From Spongiactinospora rosea (GTDB taxonomy: Bacteria; Actinomycetota; Actinomycetes; Streptosporangiales; Streptosporangiaceae), in assembly GCF_003315795.1 (NCBI RefSeq), contig NZ_QMEY01000017.1:1-64000 (forward strand): 64,000 nucleotides of DNA, in the 5' to 3' direction. The translations under genes were made by a program, and so were the position numbers. Under the pieces are notes generated by a model that was given only the letters and a program-made list of their open reading frames with translations, did no database searches and was not told where the DNA came from. Positions 57,843 through 64,000 of this stretch are shown here, piece after piece; position 1 is the stretch's first letter, and the number at the start of each line of letters is the position of its first letter.

Positions 57843-58487
57843 ATGGCCGGCATGGATGCTTCGCCGACCGCTCCCGCCCGCACCGACAGCCAGACCTCGG
57901 CCGCCGACGGGTCGGGGGAGCAGCAGCCCGGCACCCGGACGCGGATCGTGCGGGCCGCCGCCGTGCTCATGCAGCGGCAGGGCTACGAGGCGACCGGCAT
58001 CAAGCGCATCGCCACCGACGCCGGCGCCACGCTGGGCTCGCTGTACCACTTCTTCCCCGGCGGCAAGCAGGAGCTGGCCGTGGAGGCGCTGCGGTTCGGG
58101 GCGCAGGAGTTCACCGACCTGCTGCGTACCGGCCTGGACAGCACCGACGACCCGGCCGAGGCGGTGGCCGAGTGCGCCCGGCTGATGGCCACGACCCTGC
58201 GCGACTCCGACTGGACCGACGGCTGCCCGGTCGCGGCGACGGCGCTTGAGTTCATCGGCCGCTCGCCCGCCATCCAGCACGCCTCAGAGGAGGCGCTCCG
58301 GCAGTGGCGCGAGCTGCTGGCGGCCAAGCTCGGCGCGGCGGGCATCGCTCCCGACGACGCCCACGACCTGGCCTGCACGGTGCTCAGCACGCTGGAAGGG
58401 GCCGAGCTGCTGTGCCGCGTCTCGGCCAGCGAGGAGCCCCTGCACATCGCCGCCCGCCACCTCGCCCGGCTGGTCAGGGCCTACTGA
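57843..58487 (+). CDS. TetR/AcrR family transcriptional regulator (LmrA/YxaF-like)
   Basis: A 214-residue regulator with an HTH near residues 30-75 (IVRAAAVLMQRQGYEATGIKRIA, TLGSLYHFFPGGKQELA; the GSLYHFFPGGKxEL signature defines the LmrA/YxaF branch). These proteins repress transporters or detoxifying oxygenases and respond to aromatic ligands. It is divergent from the monooxygenase/reductase pair across a symmetric dyad, so it most likely represses both. An ATG at 57852 is an alternative start. Confidence 0.92.
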   Translation: MAGMDASPTAPARTDSQTSAADGSGEQQPGTRTRIVRAAAVLMQRQGYEATGIKRIATDAGATLGSLYHFFPGGKQELAVEALRFGAQEFTDLLRTGLDSTDDPAEAVAECARLMATTLRDSDWTDGCPVAATALEFIGRSPAIQHASEEALRQWRELLAAKLGAAGIAPDDAHDLACTVLSTLEGAELLCRVSASEEPLHIAARHLARLVRAY

Positions 58488-58500
58488 GCGCCCTCGCCCG

Positions 58501-59127
58501 TCAGGGGCGTACGGCCGGCACCCGGAAGCCGGCCGCGGGCGGCCCGGCCGGTGGCGAGACCCAGAAGCGCTCGTAGTTGCCGATGGTCGAAAGCGAGCGC
58601 GGATCGGCCCGATCGAGGTAGAGGGTGCCGTTCAGGTGGTCGGTCTCGTGCTGGGCGATGCGGGCGGGCCAGCCGGACAGCTCCGTCTCGTACGGGCGTC
58701 CGCCGCCGTCCAGGGCCGAGAGCCGGACCCGCGCGTGCCGGGGGACCAGGGCCGTCAGCCCTTCCACGCTCAGGCACCCCTCGTAGAACGCGTGGTGGCG
58801 CGACCCCAGCGGGGTGACCACGGGGTTGACGAGTTCGAGCCGCGGCTGGGGCGGGCGCTCCCGCTCGGCGGCGATCTCCGGCGGCACCTCCGCCGGGTCC
58901 TCGATGACGGCCAGCGCCAGCGGGATGCTGATCTGCGGTGCGGCGAGCCCGACGCCGACGCCCGGCAGGTGCCGGAACATCGCGTCGAGCAGGTCGCGCA
59001 GCAGCGCGTCGCCGAGCTGGCCGTCGTACGGCTCGGCCGTACGGCGCAGCACGGGATCGCCGATCTGGGTGATGGACCAGGGCCGGGGCGCCGACAGCAG
59101 GGCCTGCACCTGCTCGATCAGCTTCAT
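58501..59127 (-). CDS. def: Peptide deformylase
   Basis: A 208-residue deformylase with the three zinc/iron motifs intact: GVGLAAPQI, EGCLSVEG and QHETDHLNGTLY. It removes the formyl group from nascent proteins. It is slightly longer than E. coli Def, with a variable C-terminal tail, and is probably one of several copies in the genome. Extra deformylases sometimes accompany antibiotic resistance, but nothing nearby supports that. It lies 28 nt downstream of the M20 peptidase gene, so it may be co-transcribed with it and the GNAT gene. Confidence 0.94.
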   Translation of the reverse strand: MKLIEQVQALLSAPRPWSITQIGDPVLRRTAEPYDGQLGDALLRDLLDAMFRHLPGVGVGLAAPQISIPLALAVIEDPAEVPPEIAAERERPPQPRLELVNPVVTPLGSRHHAFYEGCLSVEGLTALVPRHARVRLSALDGGGRPYETELSGWPARIAQHETDHLNGTLYLDRADPRSLSTIGNYERFWVSPPAGPPAAGFRVPAVRP

Positions 59128-59155
59128 GGGAGGGTCCTTCCGGTCGTCGGTCGGT

Positions 59156-60487
59156 TCAGCAGCCGGTGAGCAGACGGTAGAGCACGCGGGTGCCGAACCG
59201 CAGCGCCTCGACCGGAACGCGTTCGTCCACCCCGTGGAACAGGGCGGTGAAGTCCAGGTCGGGGGGCAGCTTCAAGGGCGCGAAGCCGAAGTTGCGGATG
59301 CCGAGCCGCTGGAAGGACTTGGCGTCGGTGGCGGCCGGGAGCATGTACGGCAGCACCCGCGCCCCCGGGTCCTCCGCGCCGATCGCCGCGGTCATCGCGT
59401 CCACCAGCGCGCCGTCGAAGGTGGTCGCCACCGGCGGGAGGGTGTCCCAGTCCAGCTCGACATCGGGACCGAGGACCTTGGCCAGCTCGGCCTCGAAGGC
59501 GGCGATGCGGCCGGGCAGCATCCGCCCGTCCACAGTGGCGTGGGCGGAGGAGGGCACGACGTTGGCCATCCGCCCGGCCTGGAACATGGTGACGTTGGCG
59601 GTGTCGCGCAGGGTGGCGCCGATCAGCCGTGACAGGTTGCCCAGCCGGGCGACCGCCGCCTCGGGGTCGTCCTCGTCGAACGGCACGCCGGTCAGCTCGC
59701 CCACGCCGTGCAGGAACTCGCGTACCGGGTCGGTGAGCACCAGCGGGAAGCGGTGCTCCTCCAGCCGGGCGACGGCGGTGGCGAGCTTGGCCACCGGGTT
59801 GTCGGTGTGCAGCATCGACCCGTGCCCGGCGGTGCCGGTCACCTTGAGCCGCAGCCACATGGCCCCCTTCTGGGCGGTCTCCACCAGGTAGGCCCGTACG
59901 TCGTCGCCGAACGTGACCGAGAACCCGCCGACCTCGCTGATCGCCTCGGAGGCGTCCGCGAACAGCTCGGGGCGGTGGTCGACCAGCCAGCGCGCGCCCC
60001 GGAAGCCGCCCGCCTCCTCGTCCGCGACGAACGCGAAGATCAGGTCGCGCGGCGGCACCACGCCGTCGCGCCGCAGGGCGCGCGCGACGGCGAGGGTCAT
60101 CGCGACCATGTCCTTCATGTCCACCGCGCCCCGGCCCCACACGTACCCGTCTCGGACCTCGCCGGAGAACGGATGCACCGACCATTCGGCCGGGTCGGCG
60201 GGCACGACGTCGAGGTGGCCGTGCACGAGCAGGGCCCCGCGGGAGGGGTCGGCGCCGGGCAGCCGGGCGATCACGTTGCCCCGGCCGGGCGCGCCCGACT
60301 CCACGTAGGTGACCTCGTACCCGGCCTCGGTGAGCCTGCCCGCGACGTACTCGGCGGCGGGGCGCTCTGTGCCGGGGGCCGAGGCGTCGCCGGGGTTGGT
60401 GGTGTCGATGGCGATCAGTTCGCTGCACAGCGTCACGACCTCCGCGACCGCCGCCTCGACCCCGATCGGTGACTCAGCCGGTGACAT
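59156..60487 (-). CDS. M20 family zinc peptidase/amidohydrolase (ArgE/DapE-like)
   Basis: A 443-residue M20/M28 metallopeptidase. Metal and catalytic residues are in VHGHLDVVP, GRGAVDMKDM and ADEEAGG, and the dimerisation domain starts near GTAGHGSMLHTDNPVAK. The C-terminal LPYMLPAATDAKSF gives a further ligand region. Such enzymes hydrolyse small peptides or N-acyl amino acids; the specificity is unclear. ATG 60487 overlaps the GNAT gene end by 14 nt, indicating translational coupling. Upstream in-frame starts lie inside the GNAT gene. Confidence 0.9.
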   Translation of the reverse strand: MSPAESPIGVEAAVAEVVTLCSELIAIDTTNPGDASAPGTERPAAEYVAGRLTEAGYEVTYVESGAPGRGNVIARLPGADPSRGALLVHGHLDVVPADPAEWSVHPFSGEVRDGYVWGRGAVDMKDMVAMTLAVARALRRDGVVPPRDLIFAFVADEEAGGFRGARWLVDHRPELFADASEAISEVGGFSVTFGDDVRAYLVETAQKGAMWLRLKVTGTAGHGSMLHTDNPVAKLATAVARLEEHRFPLVLTDPVREFLHGVGELTGVPFDEDDPEAAVARLGNLSRLIGATLRDTANVTMFQAGRMANVVPSSAHATVDGRMLPGRIAAFEAELAKVLGPDVELDWDTLPPVATTFDGALVDAMTAAIGAEDPGARVLPYMLPAATDAKSFQRLGIRNFGFAPLKLPPDLDFTALFHGVDERVPVEALRFGTRVLYRLLTGC

Positions 60488-61211
60488 CGCCGGGCACCCG
60501 CGCGGCCTGGAAGATCGTGGTGCGGCGCAGCCGGAAACCGAGTCGTTCGTAGAGGCGGATGGCGTTGGTGTTGCTCGCCGCGGCGTGCAGGAACGGTGTC
60601 TCGCCGTGGGCGCGGACACCCGCCGCGACCGCGCTCACCAGGCGTGCCGCGAGGCCCTGCCCGCGGTGGTCGGGGTGGGTGCACACGGCGCTGATCTCGG
60701 TCCAGCCCGGCGGGCGCAGGCGCCGGCCCGCCATCGCGACCAGCCGGCCGCCCCGGCGGATGCCGAGATAGCCGCCGAACTCGATGGTGCGCGGCAGGAA
60801 CGGCCCCGGCTCGGTGAGCCGGACCAGGGCCAGCATCTCCGGCACGTCGGCCGCGGTGAGCCGGATCGCCTCCTCGTCGGGCAGCGCGGCCACGTCCTCA
60901 CCGGTCATCTGCACGCCGGTGCCCCGCATGACCAGCTCCCACCCGGCGGGCGGCGGGACGTCCACGGCCGAGTAGGAGGCCAGGCCGCCGGGCCCGACCA
61001 GCGCCGCGATGTCGGCCCAGTCACGGGCGGCCGGAGCGTCCGGCACGCCGATGAAAGGCGACATGTCGGCGGGATAGCGCAGGATGTCGCCGCGCCGCTC
61101 GGCGAAATGCGCGTGCGGACCGGCCAGCGCTGCGCGGACCGGGTTGTCGAGCGGGTGCGGCCGGGGGTCCGCCGCCGCGTCCTCCTGGACCCCGGTCGTG
61201 GACGTGCTCAT
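60474..61211 (-). CDS. GNAT family N-acetyltransferase
   Basis: A 245-residue protein. The C-terminal half is a GNAT domain with the acetyl-CoA motif CTHPDHRGQGLAARLV and NTNAIRLYERLGFRL. The N-terminal half (LDNPVRAALAGPHAHFAERRGDILRYP) resembles the FR47-like arrangement with a preceding domain. It transfers an acyl group from CoA to an amine or a small molecule; the target is unknown. It lies upstream of, and overlaps, the M20 hydrolase gene. Pairing an acetyltransferase with an N-acyl hydrolase is suggestive but not proof of a shared substrate. Confidence 0.9.
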   Translation of the reverse strand: MSTSTTGVQEDAAADPRPHPLDNPVRAALAGPHAHFAERRGDILRYPADMSPFIGVPDAPAARDWADIAALVGPGGLASYSAVDVPPPAGWELVMRGTGVQMTGEDVAALPDEEAIRLTAADVPEMLALVRLTEPGPFLPRTIEFGGYLGIRRGGRLVAMAGRRLRPPGWTEISAVCTHPDHRGQGLAARLVSAVAAGVRAHGETPFLHAAASNTNAIRLYERLGFRLRRTTIFQAARVPGDVTG

Positions 61212-61332
61212 GCGTCCAGGTGCTCTCTCGCCGCGTGGTGCGCCGATGTCGCCATGGTCATCCGCCGGGCCTCTCTATGGGGTGATACGACCTTAATGCC
61301 GGGTGATTTCGGTAGCGCCGCCAGGGAATCGA

Positions 61333-62709
61333 TCATGCGGGCGCCGGCAGTTCGAGGTGCTCGCGCAGGGTCGTCCCGGTGTACTCGGTGCGGTAGACGC
61401 CGCGCTCCTGAAGCTCGGGCACGAGCTTGTCCACGATGTCGGAGACCGACGAGGGCAGCAGGTGCGGGCTGATGTTGAAACCGTCCACCGCCCGCGTGCG
61501 CACGTAGTGCGCCCACTCGTCGGCGACCTGCGACGGCGTGCCCACGAAGGTGTGCTGGCGGGGCCCGACCTTCCGGACGAGCTGCAGGATCGACAGGTTC
61601 TCCCGCCCGGCCTGCTCCCGCCAGCGGGCGATCTGCGCGAGCTTGCCGGTGCGCAGCTCGATCGGGATCGTGCCGCGCGAGGGGTCCAGCTCGCCCTGGT
61701 CGGGTTCGATGCCGGGCAGCGGGCCGTGCGGGTCGTAGCCGGACAGGTCGGTGTTCCAGTACTGCTCCAGGTAGGCGATCGCCCGCGGCGGCGAGAACTG
61801 CTCCTCGTCCACCCACCGGGCGCGTTCCCCGGCGTCTTCGGGCGTGTCGCCGAGGATCACCGCGGCGCCGGGCAGGATGCGCACCGCGTCCGGCGGGCGG
61901 CCGTGCCGGGCCAGCCGGGCGCGCAGGTCGGCGGCGTAGGCGGCGGCCTTGCCGTACTCGGTGTTGGCCGAGAACACCGCGTCGGCGTGGCGCGCGGCCA
62001 GCTCCCGCCCGCCCTCGGAGTCGCCCGCCTGGAACAGCACCGGACGACCCTGTGGCCCCGCGGGCACGGTGGCCCGGGCGCGCAGCCGCACCAGGCCCGT
62101 GTCGCGGTCCACCTCGCGGATCGCCCCCGGCCGCGCCCAGGACTCCGCCGCGCCCGATCCGGCGATCGCGTCCGGCTCCCAGGAGGCCCACAGGTCCTTG
62201 GCGGCCTCCACGAACTGCGCGGCCCGCTCGTAGCGCCGCTCGTGCGGGAGCCAGCCGCCCTGGCGGAAGTTCGCGCCCGTCCAGGCGTTGTCGGTGGTCA
62301 CGACGTTCCAGCCGGCCCGGCCGCCGGACAGCAGGTCCAGGCTGGCCAGGCGGCGGGCGAGGTCGGCGGGGAAGTTGTAGGTGGTGTTCTGGGTGGCGAC
62401 CAGCCCGATCCGCTCGGTGACCGCGGCGAGCGCGGCGAGCTGGGTGATCGCGTCGGGACGCCCGGCGATGTCCAGCTCGTACACCCGGCCGCGGTTCTCC
62501 CGCACCCGCAGCCCCTCGCCCAGGAAGAAGGCGTCGAACAGGCCGCGTTCCAGCAGGCGCGCCGTATGGACGAAGGTCTCGATGGCGACGTGCGGCGCGG
62601 CGTCCGGGTCGGTCCAGACGAGCTGGGAGCCGACGCCGGGATAGAACACGCCGAGGTGCAGCCGGGCGCGCGGGTCGTAGGGCGCGCCGGTCGGTGTGGC
62701 GGAGGTCAT
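61333..62709 (-). CDS. Luciferase-like monooxygenase, NtaA/SnaA/DszA family
   Basis: A 458-residue LLM monooxygenase of the NtaA/DszA group: FFLGEGLRVRENRGRVYELD, QNTTYNFPADLARRLASLD, SGGRAGWNVVTTDNAWTGANF and QAGDSEGGRELAARHADAVF. The family oxidises nitrilotriacetate, dibenzothiophene sulfone, EDTA and similar compounds with reduced FMN. Its place near SfnG, SfnB and SsuD makes an organosulfur substrate plausible. The ATG has AGGGGA 4 nt upstream. It follows the next LLM gene by 9 nt, so both are probably co-transcribed. Confidence 0.92.
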   Translation of the reverse strand: MTSATPTGAPYDPRARLHLGVFYPGVGSQLVWTDPDAAPHVAIETFVHTARLLERGLFDAFFLGEGLRVRENRGRVYELDIAGRPDAITQLAALAAVTERIGLVATQNTTYNFPADLARRLASLDLLSGGRAGWNVVTTDNAWTGANFRQGGWLPHERRYERAAQFVEAAKDLWASWEPDAIAGSGAAESWARPGAIREVDRDTGLVRLRARATVPAGPQGRPVLFQAGDSEGGRELAARHADAVFSANTEYGKAAAYAADLRARLARHGRPPDAVRILPGAAVILGDTPEDAGERARWVDEEQFSPPRAIAYLEQYWNTDLSGYDPHGPLPGIEPDQGELDPSRGTIPIELRTGKLAQIARWREQAGRENLSILQLVRKVGPRQHTFVGTPSQVADEWAHYVRTRAVDGFNISPHLLPSSVSDIVDKLVPELQERGVYRTEYTGTTLREHLELPAPA

Positions 62710-62718
62710 CGCGTCCCC

Positions 62719-63840
62719 TCAGGCGGTCGTGCTCGCCGCGACGGCGAAGCGGCTTTCCGGACGGGGCAGGCCCAGCGTCGTGCGCAGCGTCGCGCCGGGC
62801 TCGGGGGTGGCGTGCAGGCCCTCCGCGGCGAGCGCGGGAAGCACCTCGGCGATGAGCACCGGCAGATCGGCGGTGAGCACGGCCGGGTGCAGGCGCACGC
62901 CGTCCACGGCGGGCGCGAGCGAGCGCAGCAGCGCCACCAGCCCGCCGGGCGGTCCGACGTAGCGCGGGCGGCGCGAGCCCGGCCACGCCGTGGCCGCGTC
63001 CAGGGCGGCGAGCCGGCGTTCGCCGGGATCGGCGGCGTCCAGGACCACCTCGATCTCGGCGAAGGCGAGCGGCGCGCCCGCGCCTCTCGCGCGTTCGGCC
63101 CGCCTGGCGATCGCCTCCGGGTCGAGCTCGTTCACCAGCACCACGTCGGCGAGGGCGTCGATTTCGAGGTCGGCGGGGGCGAGCACGACGACCTGTCCCT
63201 GCGGCGGCCGGGGCGTGATGAGCGGCCCGGACACGGTGAAGCTCGCGCCCGTGTAGCCGACGTGGTGGACGCGGCCGGAGTCCAGGTACCGGCCGGTGGC
63301 GACGTCCCTGATCACCGCGTCGTCCTGCCAGGAGTCCCACAGCAGGCGGGCCGCCTCGACGACGTCGGCCGCCTCCCGCCGGGCCGCCTCGGGGGCGGGC
63401 GGCTGCGCGCCGATCGTGGCGAGGTCGTCCGCCCCGCCCGCCGCGCCGACCACCCAGGCCGCCCTGCCCCGGCTCGCGTGGTCCAGGCTGGCGAGCTGGG
63501 TGGCGAGGTGGAACGGCTCGGTCGTGGTCGTGTGCAGCGTGGGCGCGAGCCCGATCCGGTCGGTCAGCGTCGCGGCGAAGGCGGCCCGGACCCCGGCCTC
63601 CAGACGTCCGGCGGCGTCGGTGGCACGGCTCGGCGGGAGCGGCCCGTCGGCGAAGGTCGCGAGCGCGAAGCCCGCCGCCTCCGCGTCCGCCACGGCACGC
63701 CGCAGCCCGGCGGCCGACAGCGCCTCCGCCGGGTGACGGCCGCTGTGCCGCCAGGCGGCCGGATGGGCGCCGTCCCCGTCCAGTTCAAGGGCGATCAACA
63801 GGTGGCGGTCGGTCGGATGATCGGTCGGGCGGTCGGTCAT
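62719..63840 (-). CDS. Divergent luciferase-like flavin monooxygenase
   Basis: A 373-residue LLM-class protein that has drifted from its relatives. The ALSAAGLRRAVADAEAAGFALATFAD start, LAPTLHTTTTEPFHLATQLASLDHASRGRAAW core and VEAARLLWDSWQDDA fit the fold of the family. The C-terminal half is shortened and Ala-rich. ATG 63840 was chosen because the upstream 20 residues (KPQERPHEAEGEE) look non-coding. It heads a pair with the NtaA-like gene. It may be a partner subunit or an enzyme of its own. Confidence 0.85.
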   Translation of the reverse strand: MTDRPTDHPTDRHLLIALELDGDGAHPAAWRHSGRHPAEALSAAGLRRAVADAEAAGFALATFADGPLPPSRATDAAGRLEAGVRAAFAATLTDRIGLAPTLHTTTTEPFHLATQLASLDHASRGRAAWVVGAAGGADDLATIGAQPPAPEAARREAADVVEAARLLWDSWQDDAVIRDVATGRYLDSGRVHHVGYTGASFTVSGPLITPRPPQGQVVVLAPADLEIDALADVVLVNELDPEAIARRAERARGAGAPLAFAEIEVVLDAADPGERRLAALDAATAWPGSRRPRYVGPPGGLVALLRSLAPAVDGVRLHPAVLTADLPVLIAEVLPALAAEGLHATPEPGATLRTTLGLPRPESRFAVAASTTA

Positions 63841-63976
63841 CGGCGGCTCTTCCCCTTCTGCTTCGTGCGGCCTCTCCTGCGGCTTCTGGGACGAGACCAA
63901 ATTAGCCGCAATACAGGTAGGAATGCCATGAAATATGGATCTGTTCCCGTATCGGATGATCGATCCTGGGCGAGGC

Positions 63977-64000
63977 TCAGTGCGCGGCGGGCCGCCAGCC
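63977..64000 (-). CDS. Possible 3' end of a gene cut by the window edge
   Basis: On the minus strand the last bases read GWRPAAH followed by TGA at 63979-63977. Codon third positions are G/C, as in real genes here. Only seven residues are visible, so neither product nor reality can be established. Confidence 0.25.
   Translation of the reverse strand, partial: GWRPAAH

Noticed and set aside
1..64000. Biosynthetic cluster (PKS/NRPS), tRNA, rRNA, phage or IS elements
   Set aside because: No synthase modules, cloverleaf sequences, transposases, integrases or terminal inverted repeats are visible.

Overview
This is a very GC-rich, gene-dense window. Start codons are often GTG, many neighbouring genes overlap as GTGA or ATGA, and Shine-Dalgarno sequences are strong. 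Together with an SAV2177-type methyltransferase, a eukaryotic-type kinase next to an FHA protein, a rifamycin-phosphotransferase-like enzyme and many TetR, MarR, ArsR and HxlR regulators, this points to a soil actinomycete, perhaps Streptosporangiaceae or Thermomonosporaceae. The taxonomy is inference. I see no rRNA, tRNA, CRISPR array, prophage or insertion sequence.

Bases 1-24,650 form a catabolic and transport island. From the left edge come a DapA-like lyase or synthase (partial), a class III extradiol dioxygenase, a TetR regulator with a conserved CTAC-N4-GTAGACG operator, an esterase/methyltransferase pair, a complete oligopeptide-type ABC importer, a Zn alcohol dehydrogenase, an aldo/keto reductase, and a glutamine-synthetase-like ligase. 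An operon follows: acetoacetate-decarboxylase-like protein, HpaE-type aldehyde dehydrogenase, HpaD-type dioxygenase, FAH-type isomerase or hydratase, and MarR. Facing it are an aldehyde dehydrogenase and a PuuD-like amidohydrolase. Four copies of a GTTTGG-N2-CCAAAC-like dyad lie in front of the ligase, the ring-cleavage operon, marR and the dehydrogenase/amidohydrolase pair. This suggests one MarR regulon joining gamma-glutamyl-amine catabolism to homoprotocatechuate-type ring cleavage. A Rph-like phosphotransferase, an SDR and a TetR regulator close the island.

Bases 24,650-39,500 hold envelope and signalling genes: a binding-protein/von Willebrand A pair, an SAV2177-type methyltransferase, a Tat-exported phosphoesterase with a LamG-like end, a Ser/Thr kinase with an FHA neighbour, a divergent isochorismatase/HxlR pair, a large LuxR-AAA regulator and small secreted proteins.

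Bases 39,679-45,002 carry a tightly coupled four-gene chaperone-like operon. It encodes a short GrpE-like protein, an Hsp70 with an extra domain between its ATPase and substrate-binding parts, a TPR-membrane-OmpA-like protein, and a membrane protein with a possible J-like N-terminus and Cys pairs. This is the best candidate here for an undescribed system.

Bases 45,000-64,000 hold a secreted endonuclease/phosphatase-family protein, an AraC/DUF2000 pair, and an organosulfur-scavenging operon (SfnG, two SfnB-like proteins, SsuD) facing a LysR remnant. A second PEP-synthase/Rph-like protein follows, then ArsR, a two-component flavin monooxygenase under a TetR regulator with a clear dyad operator, peptide deformylase, M20 peptidase, GNAT, and two more luciferase-like monooxygenases. 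Both window edges cut genes on the minus strand.
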